From Pseudomonadota bacterium (GTDB taxonomy: Bacteria; Pseudomonadota; Gammaproteobacteria; Xanthomonadales; Xanthomonadaceae): DNA of 64,000 nucleotides. Where the stretch lies: positions 1 to 64,000 of the forward strand of contig JAEWGI010000064.1 of the NCBI GenBank assembly GCA_023388355.1, read 5' to 3'. Of the stretch, positions 55,677 through 63,567 are shown piece by piece; the stretch's first letter is position 1, and the number at the start of each line of letters is the position of its first letter. The notes below the pieces were generated by a model. That model was not told where the DNA came from. It did not search any database and worked only from the letters and a program-made list of their open reading frames with translations. The translations under genes and the position numbers were made by a program.

Positions 55677-57959
55677 TCAGGAACGGACCTCGGCGACCCC
55701 GTCACCCAGGGCCACCGCCTGCGGCCTGGGCGCGATCCACAGCCGCAGCATGAACCAGGCCAGGGACAGCGCGCCGACGCTGAAGATGGTGTCGCCCGGC
55801 ACCCGCAGCCACACCAGCATGTCGATCAGCGGCTGCTGCATGAACTCGGCCGAGCGTGCGTACCAGTAGCCGTGCTCGAGCGCGGCAACCAGCTGCAGCA
55901 CGCCGATCGGCAGCAGGGTCAGCAGCGCCATGCCGGCCAGGCCGATGTTGAAGGCCCAGAACGACACCTTCAGCGCCTGCTCGTTCCACTGCACGTCGGG
56001 CTTGAGCCCGCGCAGGCAGAACAGCATCAGGCCGACGCCGAGCATGCCGTACACACCGAACAGCGCCGTGTGCCCATGCAGCGGGGTCAGGTTGAGGCCC
56101 TGCATGTAGTACAGCGGCAGCGGCGGGTTGATCAGGAAGCCGAACAGGCCGGCGCCCACCAGGTTCCAGAACGCGACCGCGATGAAGAACATGATCGGCC
56201 ACCGGTACCTGGCCATCCACGGCGTCGCCTTGCCCAGCTTGTAGCTCTGGTAGGCCTCGAAGCCCACGTAGGCCAGCGGCACCACTTCCAGCGCCGAAAA
56301 GCTCGCGCCGATCGCGATCACCGCGGTGGGCGTGCCGGTGAAGTAGAGGTGGTGCAGCGTGCCGAGCACGCCGCCGGCCATGAACACGATGGTCGCGAAC
56401 AGCACCGCGATGGTGGCGGTCCTGACCTGCAGCAGGCCCAGGCGGGTGAACAGGAAGGCGATCACCGCCACCGCGAAGACTTCGAAGAATCCCTCCACCC
56501 ACAGGTGCACCACCCACCAGCGCCAGTACTCGACCATCGACAGATGGGTGTGCTCGCCCCACATCAGGCCGGCCGCGTAGAAGATGCCGATGGCCACCAC
56601 CGACAGGAACAGCAGGCTGACGATGGAGCGCGACTCGCCGCCGTGGCGGATCGCCGGCCACAGCGCGCGGCCGACCAGGGTCAGCCACAGCATCAGGCCC
56701 ACGAACAGGAACCACTGCCAGAAGCGGCCGATGTCGACGTATTCCCAGCCCTGGTGGCCGAACCAGAAGTTCTTCGCCAGGCCCAGCTTCTGCATCACCG
56801 CGAACCACTGGCCGGCGAACGAACCGACCACGATCACGATCAGGCAGACCCACAGGAAGTTGACGCCCAGCCGCTGGAACTTCGGCTCATGCCCGGAGAT
56901 CGCCGGGCCGATGTACAGCCCCATGCCCAGCCACGCGGTCGCGATCCACAGCACCGCCAGCTGCGTGTGCCAGGTGCGCGTGAGCGAATACGGCAGGATC
57001 TCCGACAGGGCGAAGCCATAGGCCTGCTGTCCCTCGATCTGGTAGTGCGCGGTGGTCGCGCCCAGCAGGATCTGCACCAGGAACAGCGCCATCACCACCC
57101 AGAAGTACTTGGCGGTGGCGCGCATCGACGGGGTGACCTTGATGCTGGCCAGCGGGTCGGTCCTGGGCAGCACCGGCGCCATCTCGTCGCCGTGGCTGAC
57201 CGCGTAGTGCCAGCCCAGCAGGGCCACGCCGGCGATCAGGAACAGTACGCTGAACACCGTCCACAGGAAGGCGCTGGGCGGCGGCGTATTGCCGACCAGC
57301 TGGTCGGCCGGCCAGTTGGCGGTGTAGCTGATCGCCTCCCCGGGCCGCTGGGTCACCTGCGACCACGACACCCACCAGAAGAACCCGGTCATCGCCTGGC
57401 GGTGCTCCGCCTCGCCGACGGTGTTGTTGCGCATGGCATAGGCTTCGCGCAGCGCGGCGGTTTCCGGCTCGTTGCCGAACACGCTCACATAGTGCGCAGC
57501 CACCTGGTTGATCGCCGCGACGCGGTCCGCATCCAGGGTGATGGTCTGGCTGGCCTCGTCCCAGGTGTTGGGACGCAACAGCGCCTGCACGCGCGCGGTG
57601 TAGGACGCCTGCGTGGGCGCGTCCAGCGACTTGTAGCTGTCCACGCCGTGCTCGCGCGCGGCCCAGATATCGAGGATCGCCTCGGCCTCGCGGTGCATCC
57701 AGTCCGCGCCCCAGTCGGGCGCGACGTAGGCGCCGTGGCCCCAGACCGAACCCAGCTGCTGGCCGCCGATCGACTGCCAGACCTGCCGGCCCTTCTCGAT
57801 GTCCGCACGCGTGTACACCACGCTCCCGTCAGTGGACAGCACCTGCTCGGGCATCGGAGGCGCCTGGCGGTGCACCTCGCTGCCCACCCACAGCAGTACG
57901 GCGAATGAACTGATCAACAGGAGCGCCAGTCCTGTCCATAGCTTGCGTGTCGAATCCAT
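55677..57959 (-). CDS. norB: Quinol-dependent nitric oxide reductase NorB (qNor)
   Basis: qNor reduces 2 NO to N2O at the membrane using quinol. The 760-residue protein has an N-terminal cytochrome-c-like soluble part (QVWQSIGGQQLGSVWGHG) without a heme motif, then the membrane core with SLTRTWHTQLAVLW (heme histidine), HLWVEGFFEVFAVAV (FeB region with the glutamate), GTLHHLYFTG and LTPLHGHTALFGVYG. A single-chain qNor is complete. The FNR box at 58019 lies 67 bases upstream of the start. ATG at 57959 after a short leader. Confidence 0.96.
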   Translation of the reverse strand: MDSTRKLWTGLALLLISSFAVLLWVGSEVHRQAPPMPEQVLSTDGSVVYTRADIEKGRQVWQSIGGQQLGSVWGHGAYVAPDWGADWMHREAEAILDIWAAREHGVDSYKSLDAPTQASYTARVQALLRPNTWDEASQTITLDADRVAAINQVAAHYVSVFGNEPETAALREAYAMRNNTVGEAEHRQAMTGFFWWVSWSQVTQRPGEAISYTANWPADQLVGNTPPPSAFLWTVFSVLFLIAGVALLGWHYAVSHGDEMAPVLPRTDPLASIKVTPSMRATAKYFWVVMALFLVQILLGATTAHYQIEGQQAYGFALSEILPYSLTRTWHTQLAVLWIATAWLGMGLYIGPAISGHEPKFQRLGVNFLWVCLIVIVVGSFAGQWFAVMQKLGLAKNFWFGHQGWEYVDIGRFWQWFLFVGLMLWLTLVGRALWPAIRHGGESRSIVSLLFLSVVAIGIFYAAGLMWGEHTHLSMVEYWRWWVVHLWVEGFFEVFAVAVIAFLFTRLGLLQVRTATIAVLFATIVFMAGGVLGTLHHLYFTGTPTAVIAIGASFSALEVVPLAYVGFEAYQSYKLGKATPWMARYRWPIMFFIAVAFWNLVGAGLFGFLINPPLPLYYMQGLNLTPLHGHTALFGVYGMLGVGLMLFCLRGLKPDVQWNEQALKVSFWAFNIGLAGMALLTLLPIGVLQLVAALEHGYWYARSAEFMQQPLIDMLVWLRVPGDTIFSVGALSLAWFMLRLWIAPRPQAVALGDGVAEVRS

Positions 57960-58018
57960 GGTGCGGGAGCCTTCTCTATAAGTCCGTGAAATCGTCCGCC
58001 GGCAGGCGTTCGTTCACC

Positions 58019-58032
58019 TTGACTTGCGTCAA
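58019..58032. promoter_or_regulatory. FNR/DNR box of norB
   Basis: TTGACTTGCGTCAA is centred 66 bases upstream of norB; TATAGA at 57980-57975 on the minus strand is a possible -10. Spacing from box to -10 fits a class I rather than class II promoter. Confidence 0.75.
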
Positions 58033-58161
58033 GCCGTGGTCAGGGTTGTGAGGATGCGCGCGATGCGATGGGGCCGGATTGCGCCCTGTTCTTCCCTGCC
58101 TGCGGGGCCAAGTGCCCTGCGCGGTGGGAGCGGAAGCAGGTGATGCGATCTGGCACGAGGT

Positions 58162-58175
58162 TTGACCCAGATCAG
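58162..58175. promoter_or_regulatory. Imperfect FNR/DNR box before the first small membrane protein
   Basis: TTGACCCAGATCAG has the full left half and a one-base mismatch at the right end. Centre 46 bases from the ATG at 58214. Confidence 0.55.
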
Positions 58176-58213
58176 TGCGCCTGCAGGCGGGCGGGCGCAG
58201 GCTGGACCCGCCG

Positions 58214-58657
58214 ATGCGCCTCTATCCGCTCCTGCTGGTGCTGCACCTGCTCTGCGCGCTGCTGTTCGTGGGTACGGTGTTCTTCGAGGTGCTGATCCTG
58301 GAGCGGGTGCGCACGCAGGTGCCGAAGAACGCGATGCACCTGGTCGAGGCCGGCATCGGCAGGGTGGCGCGCGGGATCATGCCCTGGGTGCTGCTGGCGC
58401 TCTACGGCAGCGGCGCCGGCATGGCCTGGCACTACCGCGCGGCGCTGGCGCAGCCGCTCTCCAGCGGCTTTGCGCTGATGCTCACGCTCAAGATCGCGCT
58501 GGCGCTGGGCGTGGCCGGGCATTTCGGCTTCGCGATGCGGCAGGTTCGGCGCGGACGGCTGCGCGGCAGCCTGGCGCGGCGGCTGCACCTGAGCCTGTTC
58601 TGGCACATGGCCGGCATCGTGGTGCTGGCCAAGGCGATGTTCCGCCTGGGCTGGTGA
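58214..58657 (+). CDS. Small four-helix membrane protein, CopD-like, copy 1
   Basis: The 147-residue protein has four membrane helices and histidines H11, H73, H103, H125 and H131, all conserved in the paralogue at 61073. Shared motifs are MPWVLLAL, LAQPL, a lysine-initiated helix, GHF and LAKAMF. The layout resembles CopD-type or b-heme cytochromes and suggests heme or copper binding within the membrane. It is divergent from norB and convergent with fnr, with an imperfect FNR box upstream. Function unknown. Confidence 0.8.
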   Translation: MRLYPLLLVLHLLCALLFVGTVFFEVLILERVRTQVPKNAMHLVEAGIGRVARGIMPWVLLALYGSGAGMAWHYRAALAQPLSSGFALMLTLKIALALGVAGHFGFAMRQVRRGRLRGSLARRLHLSLFWHMAGIVVLAKAMFRLGW

Positions 58658-58744
58658 AAGCAGGCCGCGGGCCGGTCGCCCCCGGTTGCGCTTCGCTTGC
58701 ACGGCCGCGGGGCGGCCATCGGACCGCCGCGGGTGGACGCGCCC

Positions 58745-59500
58745 TCAGTCGCGCAGCACGTGGTGGGCCAGCTCGTCGAGCACGGCCGGCTGCAGGATCT
58801 CCATGTCGCGGCGGTCGACCCTGAGCACGCCCTCGTTCTGCAGCCGGCGCAGCACGCGACTGACGGTTTCCGGGGCCAGGCGCAGGTAGTTGGCGATGTC
58901 GGTGCGGGCCATGGTCAGGCGCATGCGCGTGGCCGAGAAGCCGCGCTCGGAGAAGCGCCGCGACAGCAGCACCAGGAACGCGGCCAGGCGCTCGTCGGCG
59001 GTGAAGTTGCCGGCCAGCAGCGAGGCCTTGCCGATGTCCTGGCTGAGCAGGGTGAACAGGTGCCGCTGCAGGCCCGGCATGCGCCCGGCCAGGGTGGCCA
59101 TCATCGGGAACGAGAACCGGCACAGCATCACCGTGTCCAGCGCCACCGCGTTGCAGGGATAGCGCGCGGTGGCGATGGCGTTCAGGCCGATCACCTCGCC
59201 CGGCAGGAAGAAGCCCAGCACCTGCTCGCGGCCGCTGGCGTCGTTGACGTAGGTCTTGACCGTGCCGCCGCGCACCGCGGCGATGGCGTTGAACGGGTCG
59301 CCCTCGCGGAAGATGTGGTCGCCCTCGCGGAACGGGCCGACGTGCTCGACCAGCACGTGCAGGTCGCGCAGCAGGCTCTTGTCGTAGCCCTCGGACAGGC
59401 ACGCCGCGGAAAAGGCGCAGGTGCTGCAGAAGGTGAATTCGTCGCCGTCGTCTGCGATCGGCACGCCGGGGGCCACCTTCAGAATATCTTGCTCAGCCAC
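58745..59500 (-). CDS. fnr: Fnr-type oxygen-sensing regulator of the denitrification cluster
   Basis: The 251-residue protein has C25-x2-C28-x5-C34, as in E. coli FNR, and a fourth cysteine in DTVMLCRF (C122 equivalent), so a 4Fe-4S cluster is likely. The HTH reads ARTDIANYLRLAPETVSRVL with the ETVSR signature. It follows hemN by 21 bases on the same strand and should activate the boxes around it. It differs from the x7-type regulator at 6582; a DNR-type NO sensor would lack these cysteines. Confidence 0.93.
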   Translation of the reverse strand: MAEQDILKVAPGVPIADDGDEFTFCSTCAFSAACLSEGYDKSLLRDLHVLVEHVGPFREGDHIFREGDPFNAIAAVRGGTVKTYVNDASGREQVLGFFLPGEVIGLNAIATARYPCNAVALDTVMLCRFSFPMMATLAGRMPGLQRHLFTLLSQDIGKASLLAGNFTADERLAAFLVLLSRRFSERGFSATRMRLTMARTDIANYLRLAPETVSRVLRRLQNEGVLRVDRRDMEILQPAVLDELAHHVLRD

Positions 59501-59521
59501 GCGCCCTGCCCTGTTGCCATG

Positions 59522-60916
59522 TCAAATGGTGCGGGAATAGCGCGCTCCCTCGCCCTGGCTCCCGAGATACCTGTCGAAACACATGGCAATGATACGCAAC
59601 AGGGCCCGTCCGCGTGGAGTGACCCTGATCTTTCCGGGCGGGCACTGGACCAGGCCGTCGTCCTGGAGCGGGCGCAGCGCGACCAGGGCGTCGCTGAAGT
59701 ACTCGCCGAAGCGGATGTCGTAGGTCCGCTCCACCTGGCGGGTGTCGATCTCGCCCCGGCACATCAGCTGCTGGATCAGGTCCGCGCGCAGCACGTCGTC
59801 GTTGCCGAGCATCAGGCCGCGCCAGATCGGCAGCCGGCCCTCGTCGATGGCGATCTCCCAGCCCACCAGCTCGCGGTGGTTCTGGGTGAAGCTGTCGCCG
59901 ACGTGGCTGATCGCGCTGACCCCGAACCCGACCAGGTCGGTCTGGGCGTGGGTGGTGTAGCCCATGAAGTTGCGGTGCAGGCCGCCCTCGCGCTGGGCGC
60001 GGGCCAGCTCGTCGCCGGGCAGGGCGAAGTGGTCCATGCCGATGTACTCGTAGCCGGCCGCGCCGAGCTTGTCGATTGCCAGGCGCAGCAGGTCCAGCTT
60101 GGCCTGCGCCGAGGGCAGCTCGTCGGCGTTGATCCGCTGCTGCGGCCGGAACAGGTTGGGCAGGTGCGCGTAGCCGTAGATCGCCAGCCGGTCCGGGCGC
60201 GCTTCCAGGGTGATGTCCAGGGTGCGCGAGAAGCCTTCCAGGGTCTGCTTGGGCAGGCCGTAGATCAGGTCCACGTTGACCGAGCGGAAGCCGTGCTCCC
60301 GGCACGCGTCGATGATGCCCAGGGTCTGTTCGACGCCCTGGATGCGGTTGACCGCCTGCTGCACCACCGGGTCGAAATCCTGCACGCCCAGGCTGGCGCG
60401 GTTGAACCCGGCGGCGGCCAGCTGGCCGACCTCGGCCGGGCTGATGAAGCGCGGGTCCAGCTCGATCGAGCAGTCCATGCGCGGCCCGGAGGCGAAGTGG
60501 AAGTGCCGGCGCAGCACGTCCATCACTTCGCCGATCTGGGTCGGGTCGAGGAAGTTGGGCGTGCCGCCGCCGAAGTGCACCTGTTCGACGTCGCGGTCGC
60601 GGTCGAACAGGGTCGAGGCCATCGCGATCTCGCGGTACAGCCGGGTCACATAGGCTTCGCCACGCGCCTTGTCGCGGGTGATGATCCGGTTGCAGCCGCA
60701 GTAGAAACACGGGCTGGTGCAGAACGGGATGTGCAGGTACAGCGAGATCGGGCGCGGGATCGGGTCGCCATTGCTGGCCGCGGCCACCGCGCGCAGTTCG
60801 GCCTCGCCGAAACCGGGCGCGAACTGCGGCGCGGTCGGATAGGAGGTGTAGCGCGGCCCCGGCACGTCGTAGCGCTGGAGCAGTTCGGGATCGAAAAGGG
60901 AGGACAGGCTGGCCAT
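59522..60916 (-). CDS. hemN: Oxygen-independent coproporphyrinogen III oxidase HemN
   Basis: HemN makes protoporphyrinogen IX precursors without oxygen. The 464-residue radical SAM protein has C66-x3-C70-x2-C73-x-C75 in PFCTSPCFYCGCN, the HFGGGTPNFLDPTQIG segment, ASLGVQDFDPVVQQAVNR and VNVDLIYGLPKQT. The N-terminal RYTSYPTAPQF is the HemN signature that separates it from HemW. It is needed for heme in anaerobic respiration. The ATG at 60916 lies only 41 bases from the FNR box centre. Confidence 0.96.
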   Translation of the reverse strand: MASLSSLFDPELLQRYDVPGPRYTSYPTAPQFAPGFGEAELRAVAAASNGDPIPRPISLYLHIPFCTSPCFYCGCNRIITRDKARGEAYVTRLYREIAMASTLFDRDRDVEQVHFGGGTPNFLDPTQIGEVMDVLRRHFHFASGPRMDCSIELDPRFISPAEVGQLAAAGFNRASLGVQDFDPVVQQAVNRIQGVEQTLGIIDACREHGFRSVNVDLIYGLPKQTLEGFSRTLDITLEARPDRLAIYGYAHLPNLFRPQQRINADELPSAQAKLDLLRLAIDKLGAAGYEYIGMDHFALPGDELARAQREGGLHRNFMGYTTHAQTDLVGFGVSAISHVGDSFTQNHRELVGWEIAIDEGRLPIWRGLMLGNDDVLRADLIQQLMCRGEIDTRQVERTYDIRFGEYFSDALVALRPLQDDGLVQCPPGKIRVTPRGRALLRIIAMCFDRYLGSQGEGARYSRTI

Positions 60917-60949
60917 GGCGACAGGCTAGCAGGGGACGCTCCGGTGTCC

Positions 60950-60963
60950 TTGATGCAGGTCAA
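60950..60963. promoter_or_regulatory. FNR/DNR box of hemN-fnr
   Basis: TTGATGCAGGTCAA has one substitution from TTGAT-N4-ATCAA. Centred 40.5 bases before the hemN ATG; a class II start would be at or next to the start codon. Confidence 0.75.
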
Positions 60964-61024
60964 CCGCAGGCCAGCCCGTGCGCATGCTTCAGCAAGATGA
61001 GGGCGGGGCGCTGGTCCACGTCGC

Positions 61025-61038
61025 CTGACCGGGATCAA
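61025..61038. promoter_or_regulatory. Imperfect FNR-like box before the second small membrane protein
   Basis: CTGACCGGGATCAA keeps TGAC and ATCAA halves. No AT-rich -10 follows, so this match is weaker than the others. Confidence 0.4.
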
Positions 61039-61072
61039 GGCGCGCTCGGCCGCGGCGCGCGAGGCTGGCGTC

Positions 61073-61507
61073 ATGACCTACCTGGCACTGCTAGTCGTGC
61101 ACCTGCTCGCCGCGACCGCCTTCATCGGCACCGTTCTGGTGGAGGTGCTGTTCCTGCCCGGGGTGCGCCGGCGTCTTCCCCCGGCCGCCGGGCGTCGCCT
61201 GGAGGCGGCCTTCGCCGCGCAGGCGCGCAGCGTCATGCCGTGGGTGCTGCTGGCGTTGTTCGGCGCCGGCCTGGGCCTAGGCTGGCACCACCGCGGCGCG
61301 CTGGCGCAGCCGCTGGACAGCCATTTCGCCCTGCTGCTGTGGCTGAAGATCGGCCTGGCCGCCAGCCTGCTGGGGCACTTCCTGCGCGCGATGTGGCTGC
61401 AGCGCCGCGGCCGCCTGGACGGCCCGCGCTCGCGCCGGCTGCACCTGAGCGTGCTGGGCCACGTGCTCGCGATCGCGGTCCTGGCCAAGGCGATGTTCCA
61501 CCTGTAG
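61073..61507 (+). CDS. Small four-helix membrane protein, CopD-like, copy 2
   Basis: The 144-residue protein is a paralogue of the one at 58214, sharing roughly half its residues. Histidines H10, H72, H102, H124 and H130 match copy 1, in the helices VVHLL, LGWHHRGALAQPL, LLGHFLRAM, RRLHLS and LGHVLA. A ribosome site GAGG is 8 bases before the ATG at 61073. It is divergent from hemN and lies before nasT. The pair likely arose by duplication in the denitrification region. Confidence 0.8.
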   Translation: MTYLALLVVHLLAATAFIGTVLVEVLFLPGVRRRLPPAAGRRLEAAFAAQARSVMPWVLLALFGAGLGLGWHHRGALAQPLDSHFALLLWLKIGLAASLLGHFLRAMWLQRRGRLDGPRSRRLHLSVLGHVLAIAVLAKAMFHL

Positions 61508-61536
61508 CCGGTTCGGCGGCCGCTCGCCGCCGGCCC

Positions 61537-61553
61537 ATGTTGCGTGGCAACAT
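61537..61553. promoter_or_regulatory. Perfect palindrome upstream of nasT
   Basis: ATGTTGC-GTG-GCAACAT (61537-61553) is a perfect 7-3-7 palindrome, 26 bases before the nasT start. It could be an operator or hairpin. The binding protein is unknown. Confidence 0.6.
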
Positions 61554-61579
61554 CCGGTGTCCCCCGCCTTCCTGCCCCG

Positions 61580-62152
61580 ATGCCGCGCGTCCTCCTGGTC
61601 AACGACACGGACAAGCCGATTGCCGAGCTGAGCCAGGCCCTGGCCGAGGCCGGCTGCGAGGTGCTGGCGCACGTGTCTTCGGCCGGCCTGCTGCGCGCGG
61701 TCCGCGACCAGCAGCCGGACGTGGTCATCCTGGACGTCGACTCGCCCTCGCGTGACACCCTCGAACAGCTGGCCATGCTCGACCGCCACGCGCCGCGGCC
61801 GGTGGTGATGTTCTCGGCAGACGGCGACGAGCGGCTGATCCGCGAGGCGCTCGGCGCCGGGGTCGCCGCCTACGTGGTCGACGGGCTGTCACCGGCCCGG
61901 CTTGCGCCGATCCTGCGCGTGGCCATGGCCCGCTTCGAACAGCAGGCGCACCAGCGCCAGCGGGTCGACGAACTGGAGCAGCGGCTGCTGGACCGCACCG
62001 ACATCGAGCGCGCCAAGGGCCTGCTCATGGACCGCCGCGGCATGGCCGAGGCCGAGGCCTACGCCGCGCTGCGCCAGCAGGCGATGAAACAGGGCCTGAA
62101 ACTGGCGGACGTGGCGCGCCGCATCCTGGCCATGGCCGACCTGCTGGGCTGA
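61580..62152 (+). CDS. nasT: NasT-like response regulator with ANTAR RNA-binding domain
   Basis: The 190-residue protein has a REC-like domain (about 1-120; phosphoacceptor-like VVILDVDSP) and a C-terminal ANTAR domain (about 135-190; IERAKGLLMDRRGMAEAEAYAALRQQ, first 20 residues are diagnostic). NasT binds paired hexaloop hairpins in leader RNA to prevent termination unless NasS holds it without nitrate. The ATG at 61580 is chosen. nasS follows after 3 bases. Confidence 0.93.
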   Translation: MPRVLLVNDTDKPIAELSQALAEAGCEVLAHVSSAGLLRAVRDQQPDVVILDVDSPSRDTLEQLAMLDRHAPRPVVMFSADGDERLIREALGAGVAAYVVDGLSPARLAPILRVAMARFEQQAHQRQRVDELEQRLLDRTDIERAKGLLMDRRGMAEAEAYAALRQQAMKQGLKLADVARRILAMADLLG

Positions 62153-62155
62153 CCG

Positions 62156-63238
62156 ATGACGATGACCCGCGCCACCGCCGCCGCCACCGCCCGCCCGCTG
62201 GAGGTGGGCTTCATGCCGCTGCTGGATGCGGCGCCCTTGCTGGCGGCGGTGCGCCTGGGCCTGGACCGCCGCCACGGCCTGGCCCTGCGCCTGCACCGGC
62301 AGCCGTCCTGGGCCACCTTGCGCGACCGCCTGCTCACCGGCCAGCTGGATGCGGCCCAGGCGATGGCGGCGATGGTGCTGGGCGTGCAGACCGGCATCGG
62401 CGGGCCGCAGGCGGACCTGGCCATCCTCATGGGCCTGAACCGCAACGGCCAGGCCATCACCCTGTCGCCGCCGCTGGCCGCGGCGCTGGCCCAGGGCCGC
62501 TCGCTGGCCGGTGCGCTGCGCGCGCTGCCGCGGCGGGCGGTGTTCGCCCAGACCTTTCCCACCGGCACCCACGCCTTGTGGCTGTACTACTGGCTCGCCT
62601 CGCTGGGCATCGACCCGCTGCACGACATCCAGGCGGTGAGCCTGCCGCCCTCACGCATGCCGCAGGCCCTGGCCGACGGCGAGCTGGACGGCTTCTGCGC
62701 CGGCGAGCCCTGGGGCGCCGAAGCGGAGGCGCTGGGGGCCGGCCGCCGCGTGCTGGCCAGCGGGCGCATCTGGTCCGGGCATCCGGAGAAGGTGCTGGCG
62801 ACCCGGCGTGGATTCGCCGCGCTGGAGCCGGAGCTGGCGGTAGCCCTGACCGCCGCGGTGCTGGAGGCCTGCCGCTGGCTCGACGCCGACCCGCGCCACC
62901 GCCGCGAGGCGGCCGGCTGGCTGGCGGAGGCCGGGGTGATCGGCCTGCCCGAGCCGCTGCTGGCGGCCGGACTGGCCGCGGATGCGGTCCCGGCAGAAGG
63001 CTTGCAGTTCCACGCCGGCGGCGATGCCAACTACCCGTGGATCTCCGATGGCCGCTGGTTCCTGGGCCAGTTCCGGCGCTGGGGCTGGCTGCCGGCGGGC
63101 AGCGCCGATGCCGATGCCTGGCTGGAGGAGGTCTACCGCACCGGCAGCTACCGCCAGGCCGCCGCGTGCGTGGGCGTGCCGGCGCCCCAGGGCGATACGC
63201 GCCCGGGCGTGCTGTTCGACCGCCGCACTTGGGGTTGA
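62156..63238 (+). CDS. nasS: NasS-like nitrate sensor (NrtA/CmpA family, no signal peptide)
   Basis: The 360-residue protein is an NrtA/CmpA-type solute-binding fold (LEVGFMPLLDAAPLLAAV, WATLRDRLLTGQLDAAQAM, VFAQTFPTGTHALWLYYW, GELDGFCAGEPWGAEA, HPEKVLATRRGF) that lacks any export signal, which is how cytoplasmic NasS differs from NrtA. It sequesters NasT when nitrate is absent. No ABC transporter partners are close by. ATG at 62156. Confidence 0.92.
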   Translation: MTMTRATAAATARPLEVGFMPLLDAAPLLAAVRLGLDRRHGLALRLHRQPSWATLRDRLLTGQLDAAQAMAAMVLGVQTGIGGPQADLAILMGLNRNGQAITLSPPLAAALAQGRSLAGALRALPRRAVFAQTFPTGTHALWLYYWLASLGIDPLHDIQAVSLPPSRMPQALADGELDGFCAGEPWGAEAEALGAGRRVLASGRIWSGHPEKVLATRRGFAALEPELAVALTAAVLEACRWLDADPRHRREAAGWLAEAGVIGLPEPLLAAGLAADAVPAEGLQFHAGGDANYPWISDGRWFLGQFRRWGWLPAGSADADAWLEEVYRTGSYRQAAACVGVPAPQGDTRPGVLFDRRTWG

Positions 63239-63239
63239 G

Positions 63240-63277
63240 CGCACTGTTGCGGTGCAGCATGGCACCGTAGCGGTGCA
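63240..63277. promoter_or_regulatory. Two NtrC-like enhancer sites
   Basis: GCACT-GTTGC-GGTGCA (63241-63256) and GCACC-GTAGC-GGTGCA (63262-63277) both fit GCACY-N5-RGTGC, spaced 21 bases centre to centre. They sit about 143 and 164 bases before the predicted start site. Confidence 0.7.
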
Positions 63278-63385
63278 CCGCGCGCAGCCCCGCGCCGCGC
63301 CGCGTCCCGGGCACAGCACCGGCAACCGCCGGCAAACCCCTGCAGCGCATGACTTTCCGCCCGGCCGTCCGCGCGCCCCGAAAGT

Positions 63386-63400
63386 TGGCATGGCCATTGC
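63386..63400 (+). promoter_or_regulatory. Sigma-54 promoter of the nitrate transporter gene
   Basis: TGGCATG-GCCA-TTGC has GG at 63387-63388 and GC at 63399-63400, separated by the required turn, matching TGGCACG-N4-TTGCW with one change. Start site predicted near 63412. Confidence 0.8.
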
Positions 63401-63411
63401 GTAGTACGTCC

Positions 63412-63493
63412 GTGCGGACACAACGGCGTGCCCGCACCCAACCTGATACGCGCACCCGGCCAACGGCGGCCGGCCACGCAGACAACGGCGTCT
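63412..63493 (+). ncRNA. Leader RNA with three AACGGC hexaloop hairpins, NasT target
   Basis: P1 (63412-63421 / 63428-63437, one A-C mismatch), P2 (63456-63461 / 63468-63473) and P3 (63480-63483 / 63490-63493) each close an identical AACGGC loop, with A at position 1 and G at position 4 as ANTAR proteins require. P2 and P3 are 6 bases apart, the usual tandem arrangement; P1 begins at the predicted transcript 5' end. Confidence 0.85.
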
Positions 63494-63523
63494 TCCGGCC
63501 CCAGGCCGGGAGGCGCCTTTTTT
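63487..63523 (+). terminator. Intrinsic terminator exclusive with hairpin P3
   Basis: GGCGTCTTCCGGCC (63487-63500), loop CCA, GGCCGGGAGGCGCC (63504-63517), then six T. The 14-base stem has two G-U pairs. Its first seven bases are the loop and right arm of P3, so NasT binding to P3 would block termination. Confidence 0.9.
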
Positions 63524-63567
63524 GTTCCAGCACCACGGCGCACGCGCCGCACTGGCGGAGAAGACGG

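Noticed and set aside
59511..59526. TTGCCATGTCAA before fnr as an FNR box
   Set aside because: The spacer is two bases too short and hemN is only 21 bases upstream.
63245..63260. A second copy of the nasT-upstream palindrome near the transporter gene
   Set aside because: The similarity TGTTGC...GCAGCA is explained by the NtrC-like site there and one arm has a mismatch.
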